From positions 1,612,001 to 1,676,000 of the forward strand of contig CAWGFG010000006.1 of assembly GCA_963821815.1 (NCBI GenBank): a stretch of 64,000 nucleotides of DNA, read 5' to 3'. The notes below the pieces were generated by a model. The model worked only from the letters and a program-made list of their open reading frames with translations, searched no databases and had not been told where the DNA came from. Of the stretch, positions 37,607 to 46,558 are shown piece after piece. The DNA is from JASGTU01 sp963821815 (GTDB taxonomy: Bacteria; Chloroflexota; Anaerolineae; Caldilineales; Caldilineaceae). Numbering within the stretch: the stretch's first letter is position 1; each line of letters opens with the position of its first letter. A program made the translations under genes and the position numbers.

Positions 37607-39298
37607 ATGCGAGACCGGTTAATCAATCTGATTTCGCCCCTAATGTTCCTGGTAATTTGGGAATTGCTGGTCTTCTTTGGCGTGTTGGACCGGCGATTTT
37701 TCCCGCCGCCGACCGAAACATTGCAACGAATGGGTGAGCTGATCGCCAGCGGCGAACTGTTGACAGCCACTGCCATCACGCTCAAACGCATGGCCATCGG
37801 GTTTACCATAGCGACCGTACCCGCGATCGTTATTGGTTTGGCCATGGGCGTCAGTCGCACCACGCGACTTGCCCTTTCACCGCTGATCTCAGCCCTCTAT
37901 CCCGTGCCGAAAATTGCTCTCGTACCCATGGTGGTCATTCTTTTTGGCCTGGGTGAGACCAGCAAATACGCTATTGTCGCCATCTCCGTCTTCTTTCTAG
38001 TGGCGATCAACACCATGGCGGGTGTCATGAATATCGAAGACAAGTACTTTGACATCGCACGCAACAACGGCGCCAAAGGTTGGGCGCTCATTTGGACGGT
38101 TGCCGTACCAGCATCCATGCCCAACATGCTCACCGGCATCAGCCTTGGGCTCGGCTTTGCGCTGACCGTCATCGTCGGTACCGAGCTGCTACTGCCCGAC
38201 GGTGGAATTGGCGCCCTGATTTGGACAAGCTATTATCGGTATGATCTGCCCACAATCTTCGCAGGCTTGATCGTGGTTGCACTGCTTGGATGGGGGTTCA
38301 CTGTGATCATGGCTGAGGTAGAACGTCAACTCTTGCCCTGGCGGGTTTCTGACACTCGTAAGAAGACACAGACTAAACTGGAGGATGAACCTAAAGTGCG
38401 CCGATTCATTCGCACGTGGTGGATGGCCTCGCGCCCCTTCTCACTGACTGCAGCCATTGTCCCGGTTGTCCTGGGTTCGACCTGGGCAGCCTACGAGGGC
38501 GTGTGGAGTTGGCTGCTGTTTGCCATCACCTTAATTGCTTCCATTTCCATTCAAATTGGTACTAATCTAATCAACGACTACTACGACACTAAGAAGGGTT
38601 CAGATACGCCGGAGACGCGTGGACCACATTCGGCCATGCGCGATGGCATGCTGACGCTGAATCAGGTCTTCTGGGGCGCCATCTTTTTCTTCGGTTTAGG
38701 CGCTGTGCTGGGCCTCTATCTCGTCTACGTCCGCGGATTGTTCATCCTGTGGATCGGTATTCTGAGTGTGCTAGCCGGCTGGTTCTATACGGCTGGTCCG
38801 TACTCCTTTGCCTATAACGCGCTGGGCGAAGTGGTCGTATTTATTTTCATGGGCCCAATAATGGTGCTCGGCAGCTACTACGTGCAGACGCAGACCCTTT
38901 CGTGGGATGTATTATTCCTATCGCTGCCGATTGCGCTGCTAGTGGCTGCCATTCTGTTCGCCAACAACATGCGTGATATCGAAAAGGATATCACAAACGG
39001 CAAACGCACGCTGGCCAATATTTCGGGTAGGAAGTTGAGTCGATGGGAGTATAATGGAATGGTTGGCGGTAGCTATGCGGTGCTGGTACTGCTCGTCGTA
39101 CTGCGCATTGCGCCCTTGTTCACCTTGCTGGCATTCGTTACACTACCTTTCGCCATCGATATGATTCGTACATCGGCGCTGCACGACGAACCGGAAAGAC
39201 TGAATAAAGTTGTGCGCGGTACAGCGCTATTGCATCAACGTTTTGGTTGGCTTATGGTTTTCGGCGTATTTGCTGCCATCGTGGCTAACCTTGTATAG
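37607..39298 (+). CDS. Fusion of ABC importer permease (SsuC/TauC-like) and MenA-type 1,4-dihydroxy-2-naphthoate prenyltransferase
   Basis: One uninterrupted 563-residue frame with two complete domains. Residues 1-247 are a BPD-type permease: FPPPTETLQRM, PVPKIALVPMVVILFGLGETSK and the EAA loop FDIARNNGAKGWALIWTVAVPASMPNMLTG, ending as usual at LLPWRV. After a charged linker (248-263), residues 264-563 are a UbiA-superfamily enzyme: WWMASRPFSLTAAIVPVVLGS, first Asp motif NLINDYYDTKKGSD (Asp324, Asp327), second NNMRDIEKDITNGKRTLA (Asp457, Asp461), about 8 helices. The blocks fit MenA of menaquinone synthesis. GGAGG at 38380-38384 and an in-frame GTG at 38396 mark the junction and could give a free 300-residue MenA, the normal MenA length. 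Confidence 0.88.
   Translation: MRDRLINLISPLMFLVIWELLVFFGVLDRRFFPPPTETLQRMGELIASGELLTATAITLKRMAIGFTIATVPAIVIGLAMGVSRTTRLALSPLISALYPVPKIALVPMVVILFGLGETSKYAIVAISVFFLVAINTMAGVMNIEDKYFDIARNNGAKGWALIWTVAVPASMPNMLTGISLGLGFALTVIVGTELLLPDGGIGALIWTSYYRYDLPTIFAGLIVVALLGWGFTVIMAEVERQLLPWRVSDTRKKTQTKLEDEPKVRRFIRTWWMASRPFSLTAAIVPVVLGSTWAAYEGVWSWLLFAITLIASISIQIGTNLINDYYDTKKGSDTPETRGPHSAMRDGMLTLNQVFWGAIFFFGLGAVLGLYLVYVRGLFILWIGILSVLAGWFYTAGPYSFAYNALGEVVVFIFMGPIMVLGSYYVQTQTLSWDVLFLSLPIALLVAAILFANNMRDIEKDITNGKRTLANISGRKLSRWEYNGMVGGSYAVLVLLVVLRIAPLFTLLAFVTLPFAIDMIRTSALHDEPERLNKVVRGTALLHQRFGWLMVFGVFAAIVANLV
38380..38398 (+). promoter_or_regulatory. Possible internal translation start at the permease-MenA junction
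   Basis: GGAGG (38380-38384) lies 11 nt upstream of an in-frame GTG (38396) that opens the MenA domain. This looks like the former ribosome site of a separate menA gene now read through from the permease. Confidence 0.45.
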
Positions 39299-39340
39299 GA
39301 ACGCTGTTTGGTATTCCCTAATAGACTCAAGGACATTGTT

Positions 39341-40669
39341 ATGTCAAACGACTCACAGTACAAAGTTCGGGCTGGTTATTGCGATTGGCAGTCGTCCGAT
39401 GAAGAAGTATATGAAGCGCTTAAGCGTGTCACCGACCCGTTGACGGAAACGTGGGACCGTCTTGCCCGCGCCAAACGTATCGGCATCAAGTTCAATCAGG
39501 ACAAACCGCCGGAATGGCAAGTTCGCCACGAGGGCATGCTGCAGCAGCTTGTCAGCAGCAAAGTTGCGCGTGCCGTCATCCGCCTTCTGCGCGAACGGAC
39601 GGACGCAGAAATCATCGTGACGGACGTCAGCTTCTACGCCATGTACAATGGCAAGGATCCGGTAGAGAGTGCCACCGTACTGCCCATTCTGCAGGAATAC
39701 GGCGTGAAGTATGTCATCGCAACCGAGCCGCCGTACACGATGGTGCAGACGCCAGGTGGCGGTCAAATGTTCAAGCAATACCTGCTGCCTAAGACATCTA
39801 TCGACGTGGATGAGTTCATCTCCGTCGCTAAGCTAAAAAACCATGCTTTCATGGGCATCACACTCTGTCTGAAGAACCTATTTGGACTGATGCCGACAGA
39901 GCCGGAAGGGCATGCACGATGGTACTTCCATCATATCGTGCGCATGCCCTACATGCTGGCGGATATGGGCAACATCTATAATCCAGCGTTGAACATCATC
40001 GACGGGCTCATCGGGCAGGCGGGCCGCGAGTGGGGAAATGGGCTGGATGAAGGACCGGTGCAGATCGCCAATACACTGATCGCGGGCGACAACATTATCG
40101 CCACTGACGCATGCGGCGCCTACCTTATGGGCCACGATCCAGCCAGTGACTGGCTCACGCCGCCCTTCCACCGTGATCGCAATCCTTTACTTGTGGCGGC
40201 TGAAGGCGGACTTGGCACGGTAAATTTGGACGAAATCGATTTTCAATCCGAGGTGGAGGCGCCGGTGGGAGAGTTCTATGCGCACCTTACCGACTCACTG
40301 CAGATGAACATTAGCTGGCGCAAGACTACAGCGGAGCAAGCCATTTACTATCAGAAGCACCGACAGGAACTCATTGACCAGTATGCCGGTCAATACATTC
40401 TGCTACAGCAGGGAGAAGTACGACACCACAGCGATTCCAGTAACCTAGAAGTTAGCCGGCGCGTTCTTGCCGGTGAGCACAAGGAAGAGGCCATGTGGCT
40501 GAAGTACGTGGATCCGGACGAGGCCGAGGGCGAACACTATGAGGTTTACGACGACGCGCTGGAGAAGGCGAGTGCAGCGCAGGCCGAATATGGATTACCC
40601 GATCTCACTCCCGCAGATGACGTCGTGCAGACAGACTTAGCTGAGCTCGATTCAGCCGTCACGCAGTAA
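39341..40669 (+). CDS. DUF362-domain protein
   Basis: A 442-residue protein with DUF362 features: RIGIKFNQDKPPEW, VIRLLRERTDAEIIVTDVSFY, DEFISVAKLKNHAFMGITLCLKNLFGLMP and the later IIDGLIGQ with IIATDACGAYLMGHDP. DUF362 proteins are often linked to redox enzymes and iron-sulfur proteins, but their activity is not established; no ferredoxin domain is fused here. AAGGA lies 7-8 nt before the ATG at 39341; the TTG at 39308 is an unlikely start. It is 42 nt behind the permease-MenA fusion and probably shares its mRNA. The C-terminal tail is Asp/Glu-rich. Confidence 0.85.
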   Translation: MSNDSQYKVRAGYCDWQSSDEEVYEALKRVTDPLTETWDRLARAKRIGIKFNQDKPPEWQVRHEGMLQQLVSSKVARAVIRLLRERTDAEIIVTDVSFYAMYNGKDPVESATVLPILQEYGVKYVIATEPPYTMVQTPGGGQMFKQYLLPKTSIDVDEFISVAKLKNHAFMGITLCLKNLFGLMPTEPEGHARWYFHHIVRMPYMLADMGNIYNPALNIIDGLIGQAGREWGNGLDEGPVQIANTLIAGDNIIATDACGAYLMGHDPASDWLTPPFHRDRNPLLVAAEGGLGTVNLDEIDFQSEVEAPVGEFYAHLTDSLQMNISWRKTTAEQAIYYQKHRQELIDQYAGQYILLQQGEVRHHSDSSNLEVSRRVLAGEHKEEAMWLKYVDPDEAEGEHYEVYDDALEKASAAQAEYGLPDLTPADDVVQTDLAELDSAVTQ

Positions 40670-40756
40670 AACTTCGGCTGTACCAAGTGACGCCGTAACT
40701 CATTTCATTCGGTTGCGAACAAAACCGAACCTCTTGGGCTATCTTCGTCTGAGTTA

Positions 40757-40798
40757 AGAACAAGACACGGTGCTTGTACAAGCACCGTGTCTTGTTCT
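40757..40798. terminator. Bidirectional terminator with 20-bp perfect arms
   Basis: AGAACAAGACACGGTGCTTG, TA, then its exact inverse ending CTTGTTCT. It separates the DUF362 gene (+) from the FAD oxidoreductase gene (-), which converge here. Confidence 0.8.
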
Positions 40799-40818
40799 AT
40801 GAGGTAACATTAGCGAAT

Positions 40819-42693
40819 CTACAACCAGGCTAGAGATTTGGGACCGTAAACACGGATTTCGTTGATGCGAGCGTGGTCGAGTCCGTTCGTGGCTAGCACG
40901 TTGATGCGCAGCGCGTCGGCGCTGACGACATAGTCAAACATGTGCACACGATGTCGCTGGTAGTTGTCGGATACTGCGGCTATCGTTTGCCAGTTGCCGT
41001 CGACATCCGCTTCGATGAGATAATCGCGCACTGTCTCCGGCTGCGCATGCCCCCACTCCATCAGCTCCACGTACGCATCCGAATGGCTTAAGGTAAGGGG
41101 GCGATGCATGCCCGTATCGAAGACCAATTCAATGCTGGCAATATCGACAGGTGCATCCCAACGCAGTGTGATGGAAGCCGGAAAGCCCTGTGCAGGATCG
41201 CTCATCCAGCGATGCGCGCCAGGCATCGATCGGTCCTTTGGCGCGCCGAGCAGGCCATGGACAGACCTGGTTTGGCCGGATGTCACATTGGTTGCATCAC
41301 CGCCAGGCTGTTCACTTAAACTGGTAACCTCGGCAGTGCGTGCCAGATCATCTGGATCATTGTTGGCAATCCCAATTAAGAAGGCATCGTCTCGCAATAG
41401 GCGCTGTTGAATTGCATGTAGCGCATCTGGCGACGAAGATAAACTTGCCGGTGCGACGCCATGCGCGACTGCATATGCGGCTGCCGTGCCCACGCCCTGC
41501 CCCACAACCGCGCAGGTCGCCATGACGCGTGTGGACGCAAATCCTAGGTGGGTGGCAGAGATGTTGCGACCGGCGAACATCAGATTTACCGGCTCATCGG
41601 TTACGCATGAACGTAGGGGAATGTCGTAAATATGTGCAGGCATGCGCTGATCGCATGGTTCTTCGTCCACCGCATCCACACCTGCCGGCGGGTGAACATC
41701 GATATGCCAGCCGCCAAAGGCAAACGCATCCTCGAACTGCCTGGATTCCAGTACGTCCTGTTCGTTCAGGACATATTGGCCCATAAAACGGCGGCTCTCC
41801 CTCTTGCCGGGCAGAAATCCGAACCATTCGAGCGCCCAGTTGTCGGCGCCATGATCGCCATCATTCTTGATGTGGTCCCAGATGCCCATGACGATTGCCA
41901 GCAGTTCGTCGCGGATGCTTTCGTTGTCCCGGATTGTATCTAGTTCGCCGCCCCATTCGGTCCACCAGTACCCGTATTCCAACCCGCGATCGATGCCAGC
42001 CTCGCCGTGCGGCCTCAGTCTCAAGTCATCTTCGGTGAAGGTGCGCGCCCATTCCGGAGCCGTGAACGGCATGGAACGATCATGCCGTCGCGCCTGGAAC
42101 AGAATTGTGGAACCGAGGGTCTTGTTATCCTCAACATCCTGCGCTGCTGGCTCACCGTACTCATTGCGGGCTTCGCGCCCGACGCGATAGGGCGCTCCGG
42201 CTGCAACGCCCAATGCGCCGTCGCCCGTGCAGTCGATGAAGACATCGGCGTGGATGCGGAAGCGATCCTCAGTTAAGGGTCGCACCGCCATCGCATAGCT
42301 GATGCGATCGCCTTCCAGCGCCACATCGACCACGCGGGTATTCAACAGCAACGTGAGATTCGGTTCCACGCGACAGAGGTCGTACAAGATGAGGTCTAGC
42401 ATGGAGGCAGAGCGTTGCCGATTTTGCACACAGGTCGCCAGACGAATCTCCTCGATAATACCGCCCTCGCGCGTCTCGGTTTCCAACGGAACGCCGCGAC
42501 CGCCGCTGCAGTCCGCTCCCACGATATGCATACGCACTTCGCTGGAAGCGTTGCCTCCAAGGACGGAACGATCTTGGCAAAGGACTACGCTCGCGCCGCT
42601 ACGAGCGGCAGCCAGTGCAGCGGGAACACCAGCGGGTCCGCCGCCTGCGACCAGTACGTCGCAGCTCAATTCGTGGTCCTGCATGATGTCCAT
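40819..42693 (-). CDS. FAD-dependent oxidoreductase (PF12831-like) with C-terminal galactose-binding-like region
   Basis: A 624-residue protein. The N terminus has the dinucleotide-binding motif CDVLVAGGGPAGVPAALAAARSGASVVL (GGGPAG at 17-22) and SVLGGNASSEVRMHI; the FAD C-terminal motif is VNLMFAGRNISATHLGFASTRVMATCAVVGQGVGTAAAYAV near 370-410. After about residue 470 the sequence changes to a beta-rich region (ASITLRWDAPVDIASIELVFDTG, RDYLIEADVDGNWQTIAAVSDNYQRHRVHMFDYVVSADALRINVL, INEIRVYG) resembling an F5/8-type carbohydrate-binding sandwich. The family is common near glycan-degradation genes, but the substrate is unknown. No signal peptide is present, odd for a carbohydrate-binding module. 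It is followed upstream by an FMN reductase gene 31 nt away. Confidence 0.88.
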   Translation of the reverse strand: MDIMQDHELSCDVLVAGGGPAGVPAALAAARSGASVVLCQDRSVLGGNASSEVRMHIVGADCSGGRGVPLETETREGGIIEEIRLATCVQNRQRSASMLDLILYDLCRVEPNLTLLLNTRVVDVALEGDRISYAMAVRPLTEDRFRIHADVFIDCTGDGALGVAAGAPYRVGREARNEYGEPAAQDVEDNKTLGSTILFQARRHDRSMPFTAPEWARTFTEDDLRLRPHGEAGIDRGLEYGYWWTEWGGELDTIRDNESIRDELLAIVMGIWDHIKNDGDHGADNWALEWFGFLPGKRESRRFMGQYVLNEQDVLESRQFEDAFAFGGWHIDVHPPAGVDAVDEEPCDQRMPAHIYDIPLRSCVTDEPVNLMFAGRNISATHLGFASTRVMATCAVVGQGVGTAAAYAVAHGVAPASLSSSPDALHAIQQRLLRDDAFLIGIANNDPDDLARTAEVTSLSEQPGGDATNVTSGQTRSVHGLLGAPKDRSMPGAHRWMSDPAQGFPASITLRWDAPVDIASIELVFDTGMHRPLTLSHSDAYVELMEWGHAQPETVRDYLIEADVDGNWQTIAAVSDNYQRHRVHMFDYVVSADALRINVLATNGLDHARINEIRVYGPKSLAWL

Positions 42694-42724
42694 ACTGTTC
42701 CTTTACCTCCGTACACCGATGGTA

Positions 42725-43339
42725 CTAGTAGTCATCGTCCGGACTACTAAGATTCGATTCCCACAGGCGCACGAATTCCTGAGTCTGTTCTGCATGGTGC
42801 AAATAGGCGAAACGAGCCACGGAGCGGCCCAAATTCAGAAGCCGCTCACGCAGCGCCGCGTCGATACACTGGCCGCTGGCATCGAACTGCTTGCTACTAT
42901 TCGCGACCGAGACTTCTTCCGGCACAACCCAAGCGTGCAGCGAGCGTCCGATTGTGCGCAAGTGCGTCATCGTTACAGTTGCGCCAGTACCGCCGCCAGC
43001 TACGCCGAGCAAACCCCAGATAGCGCCTTCAAGCTCACGGAAACTCAGTAGATCGAGCGCGTTTTTAAGTACGCCGCTGTAACTGCCGTGGTAGACCGGC
43101 GTGCCGATAATCAATCCCTTCGCATCCGCTACATCCTGCTGTAAGCGCTCGACATCCGGAGGATATTCGTCCGATCCGTCGCAGAACGCCAGCTCATAGT
43201 CTCGCAGATCGATCATTTTGGTTGAGGCGCCAACCATACGCGCACCTTCCAGCGCAAGGTTGAGCGACATTCGAGTGTAGCTCTTTTCTCTAAGGCTGCC
43301 ACAGATCGCGGCCACGTGAATCTCGCCGGTAACGCTCAT
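42725..43339 (-). CDS. NAD(P)H-dependent FMN reductase family protein
   Basis: A 204-residue flavodoxin-like protein of the NADPH-dependent FMN reductase family (PF03358). The FMN phosphate loop is ICGSLREKSYTRMSLNLAL, and GTPVYHGSYSGVLKNALDLLSFRELEGAIWGLLGVAGGGTGA forms the isoalloxazine-contacting loops. It supplies reduced flavin or reduces quinones. It lies 20 nt after the aminotransferase stop and 32 nt before the FAD oxidoreductase start on the same strand, so these three genes likely form an operon. AAGGA precedes its ATG. Confidence 0.92.
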   Translation of the reverse strand: MSVTGEIHVAAICGSLREKSYTRMSLNLALEGARMVGASTKMIDLRDYELAFCDGSDEYPPDVERLQQDVADAKGLIIGTPVYHGSYSGVLKNALDLLSFRELEGAIWGLLGVAGGGTGATVTMTHLRTIGRSLHAWVVPEEVSVANSSKQFDASGQCIDAALRERLLNLGRSVARFAYLHHAEQTQEFVRLWESNLSSPDDDY

Positions 43340-43358
43340 TTTCTGTCCTTGGATGTGG

Positions 43359-44213
43359 TCACGCTGTCAGGACTACACCTGTCTTTTCCGCCACATAGGC
43401 ATGGAAAAGCTCCGTGATATCTCGCGTGCATTCACCAACGCGGCCATTGCCGATGCTCTGTCCGTCGACTTTGACTACAGGGATAACGCCCTGTGTTGTG
43501 CTCGTATGAAAGACCTCATCTGCGCTCATCAGTTCGTCGTAGCCAACGGCGCGTTCCTCGACTTCGTATTTGCCGTCCACGGCTGCAAGCACGGCCATAC
43601 GAGTGATACCAGGCAATACATCATCCCTGGGTGTGATCAGGCGCCCATCCTTGACAATGAACAGATTGGAGCGCGTACCCTCGGTGACCGTATCGTCGGC
43701 AGTGCGATACACTGCCTCAAATGCTCCTGTCTTGGCTGCCTCTCGTACAGCCAAGATCGCGGCCATATAGTTGAGACTCTTGACTGTGGGCATAAAGCGA
43801 GCCATCCTCGTGGTGACCGTCGATGCGCCCTCATCCGGCGATGAACCCGCAGGCTTTGCAATGGGATTAATCAGCACGGACAAGGTTGACTTTTCTTCCG
43901 GCATCATAAAACTGTGCGACTCTCCGCCGGAGACAATGATACGAATGCCGGCGTTGGTTAAGTCGTTGCGGTCGTTCGTTTCTTCAACGATGGATGAAAT
44001 TTCGTCTAGCGACCAGGGCAGATACAGATCGATTTGTTGGGCGGAGCGTTGCAAGCGTTCGATATGCTCGCGCAGCATAAATGGAACATGTTCATAGGTG
44101 CGCAGAAAGTCAAAAACACCAAATCCTCGCACGATCGCTAGATCGCCGATGGGTAGCCTAGCCTCATCTTCCGGTACGAATTCACCGTCCACGTAGTAGA
44201 TCAGCTTAGCCAT
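43359..44213 (-). CDS. Class IV PLP aminotransferase (branched-chain / D-amino acid type)
   Basis: A 284-residue fold-type IV aminotransferase. The Schiff-base Lys145 is in FMPTVKSLNYMAAI; Glu near 178 in DTVTEGTRSNLFIVKDG contacts the PLP pyridine nitrogen; the phosphate-binding LPGITRMAVL follows. The N-terminal GDLAIVRGFGVFDFLRTY is typical of IlvE/DAT/ADCL relatives. It could be a branched-chain or D-amino acid aminotransferase or an aminodeoxychorismate lyase, and sequence alone does not decide. GAGGAGAA lies 7 nt before the ATG. First gene of the three-gene minus-strand operon ending at 40819. Confidence 0.9.
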   Translation of the reverse strand: MAKLIYYVDGEFVPEDEARLPIGDLAIVRGFGVFDFLRTYEHVPFMLREHIERLQRSAQQIDLYLPWSLDEISSIVEETNDRNDLTNAGIRIIVSGGESHSFMMPEEKSTLSVLINPIAKPAGSSPDEGASTVTTRMARFMPTVKSLNYMAAILAVREAAKTGAFEAVYRTADDTVTEGTRSNLFIVKDGRLITPRDDVLPGITRMAVLAAVDGKYEVEERAVGYDELMSADEVFHTSTTQGVIPVVKVDGQSIGNGRVGECTRDITELFHAYVAEKTGVVLTA

Positions 44214-44438
44214 AATGGATTCTCCTCAAACATACCCCGCATGGATGTAAGCCAGTGATGGGTCTCAAGCTCGCAATAACAAGTAGTCAACGGCACCAAC
44301 GTATAGCCATATTGTAACAGCAAGCAAGTTGATGCGCAGATGCCACACGTACTCGAACAGAGGATCTGTGCATATTGCACAAACGGCAAGGACGCCGACT
44401 ACAAAGCACCCGAATAGACAGTATTCAGCAGTTCACTG

Positions 44439-44452
44439 TACAATCACGAGTC
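44439..44452 (+). promoter_or_regulatory. Candidate -10 box of a leaderless HDAC-like mRNA
   Basis: TACAAT (44439-44444) is 8 nt from the ATG at 44453; no ribosome site is seen. Confidence 0.45.
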
Positions 44453-45373
44453 ATGACATTGCCGATCGTTTATCATCCTGATTTCGTCTCTCCACTGCCG
44501 TCCGGTCATCGATTTCCCATGCCCAAGTTCGGTCGCATTTATGAAATGCTAGTACGCGATCATATTGCATCATTCGACCAGTTTCACGTACCTGAAATCG
44601 TCACAATTGAACAGCTGCAACTTGTTCATAGCCCTGAATACGTGCATGCCTTCATCAACGGAGAACTAGATCCACTACAGTTGCGCCGGATCGGTTTACC
44701 GTGGAGCCCATCCTTGGTGAACCGGACGCGAGCTGCCGTCGGTGGAACGCTACTAACTGCTGAGCTAGCACTGGCATTCGGCGTGGCATGCAGCACTGCC
44801 GGCGGCACACACCACGCTCACGCCGGTTTCGGATCAGGATATTGTATATTCAATGATTTGGCGGTTGCTGCTCGCTACTATGTAGAAGGCGGTCAAGTGG
44901 ACCGAGTACTGATCGTTGACCTGGATGTGCACCAGGGAGATGGCACAGCCACTATCTTTGCTGAGGATGCGTCCGTTTTCACCTTTTCCATGCATTGCGG
45001 TGCGAACTTCCCATTCCGCAAGAGTGCAAGTGACCTCGATATTAGTCTACCTGAGCTCGCAGACGAGGATCTGTACATGGAATGTTTGCGGACGGAACTG
45101 CCCAAACTGATAAACTCTTTCAAGCCGGGTCTCGTACTGTATGATGCGGGCGTCGATCCGCACAGGCTCGATCGCTTGGGCAAACTGGCGATGACCGACA
45201 CTGGACTCTACAGCCGCGACTATTTCGTGATCAGTCAGTGTTTGAGTAAGGATACGCCAGTTGCGTGTGTCGTGGGCGGTGGATATGACACGGATGTGGA
45301 TCGACTTAGCCGCAGGCATTGTCTGATGCACGCTGCGGCTAGCGAGGCTTATGAATTTTATGGTCTTGGGTAG
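44453..45373 (+). CDS. Histone deacetylase-family (class IV-like) amidohydrolase
   Basis: A 306-residue arginase/deacetylase-fold protein. The active-site pair is His120-His121 in GGTHHAHAGFGSGYCIFNDLAVAA, and Zn ligands Asp156/Asp158 and His160 are in VDLDVHQGDGTA. A third Asp is expected in YDAGVDPHRLDRLGKL. The YCIFNDLAVAARY and DPHRLDRLGKLAMTD patterns fit the bacterial class IV (HDAC11-like) group. The native substrate in bacteria is unknown; acetylated polyamines or protein lysines are candidates. I start at 44453 rather than 44375 because the upstream 26 residues lack similarity. Confidence 0.9.
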   Translation: MTLPIVYHPDFVSPLPSGHRFPMPKFGRIYEMLVRDHIASFDQFHVPEIVTIEQLQLVHSPEYVHAFINGELDPLQLRRIGLPWSPSLVNRTRAAVGGTLLTAELALAFGVACSTAGGTHHAHAGFGSGYCIFNDLAVAARYYVEGGQVDRVLIVDLDVHQGDGTATIFAEDASVFTFSMHCGANFPFRKSASDLDISLPELADEDLYMECLRTELPKLINSFKPGLVLYDAGVDPHRLDRLGKLAMTDTGLYSRDYFVISQCLSKDTPVACVVGGGYDTDVDRLSRRHCLMHAAASEAYEFYGLG

Positions 45374-45433
45374 CAGCAACCCTCCACGACGGCGTTCACA
45401 GCCTCGTTACTTGTAATGAGAATCGAATCGGAA

Positions 45434-46165
45434 TTAGCGCGCCTTGAGCGCTAGCTGCTGCATCTCGAGCAACTCAGTAATGCCCATTTCCGCCAACAAC
45501 AACATGGCATTGAGCGCCGCTCTACTGTACGGCTCACCCTCTGCGGTCCCCTGCACTTCGACAAATCGTCCGTCCGAAGTCATGACCACATTCATATCTA
45601 CATCGGCGTTGAGGTCGAGTTCATAGTCTAGGTCAAGGGTGGCGCGCCCTTTAACGATACCTACACTGACAGCCGCCACTGCCTGTTTCAACACGCCTGG
45701 CTTCACCAGTTTCTTGCTCTCGAGGTCCTGTATAGCAAGGGCAAGCGCAACGTATCCACCTGTGATGGATGCGGTTCGTGTACCTCCGTCAGCCTGCAAC
45801 ACATCACAATCGACAATGATTTGCCGCTCACCCAGTTTATCTAGATCGACAACCGCGCGCAGGCTTCTGGCGATGAGGCGCTGTATTTCCTGCGTTCGTC
45901 CTTTTGGGCGCAGCGTCTCGCGCTGCGTACGCTCCGATGTGCTACGCGGCAACATCGCATACTCCGCCGTGACCCAACCGTGTTTCTGCTTGCCGTAGCG
46001 CAACCAAGGCGGCAAGCGATTATCCACAGATGCATTGCAAAGCACCTTGGTATTGCCAACCGAAATGAGTACGGATCCCTCTGGATACTTCACGTAGCCC
46101 AGTTCGAACCGGACAGGCCGCAGTTCATCGTTGTGGCGAGGCGTCGATGGTTCAGCAGTACTCAT
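45434..46165 (-). CDS. rph: Ribonuclease PH
   Basis: A 243-residue phosphorolytic 3'-5' exoribonuclease that trims tRNA 3' ends. Conserved blocks are PVRFELGYVKYPEGSVLISVGNTKVLCNASVD, WVTAEYAMLPRSTSERTQRE, GRTQEIQRLIARSLRAVVD, IIVDCDVLQADGGTRTASITGGYVAL and GTAEGEPYSRAALNAML. All catalytic and phosphate-binding residues appear in place. The gene lies 200 nt from two tRNA-Ala genes on the same strand, a fitting but probably coincidental location. Confidence 0.97.
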   Translation of the reverse strand: MSTAEPSTPRHNDELRPVRFELGYVKYPEGSVLISVGNTKVLCNASVDNRLPPWLRYGKQKHGWVTAEYAMLPRSTSERTQRETLRPKGRTQEIQRLIARSLRAVVDLDKLGERQIIVDCDVLQADGGTRTASITGGYVALALAIQDLESKKLVKPGVLKQAVAAVSVGIVKGRATLDLDYELDLNADVDMNVVMTSDGRFVEVQGTAEGEPYSRAALNAMLLLAEMGITELLEMQQLALKAR

Positions 46166-46335
46166 GTGGCTTTATCCTCAGATTGCGCTAGTAGCAGAAG
46201 TGTACTGAGCGGAGGTTGGTAGCTAATTCATTATGTCGCATAAACAATTATGTCGCATGAACACGGGTCAGACAACCGCAGCAACACCTTCGTAAGATTA
46301 CTTGTTCCATCTTGCCGGCATGTGTCGTGAACCAT

Positions 46336-46367
46336 GCAAACAAAAACCCTTCCGTTGGCGGAAGGGT
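46336..46367 (-). terminator. Terminator of tRNA-Ala(GGC)
   Basis: ACCCTTCCG, loop, CGGAAGGGT, then TTTTTGTTTG on the minus strand, 9 nt after the tRNA 3' end. Confidence 0.85.
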
Positions 46368-46375
46368 CTTGTCAG

Positions 46376-46448
<73 letters not shown>

Positions 46449-46546
46449 AAAATGGCTTGTGCGCTGCCGACTAACCCAACGCAGAGCGGCTTGGGAGTAC
46501 GCCTGCGTTTGAGAGATGTCTACCTGACTGTAAGCTCTTAGGCAGC

Positions 46547-46558
46547 GCTCCACCAGTG

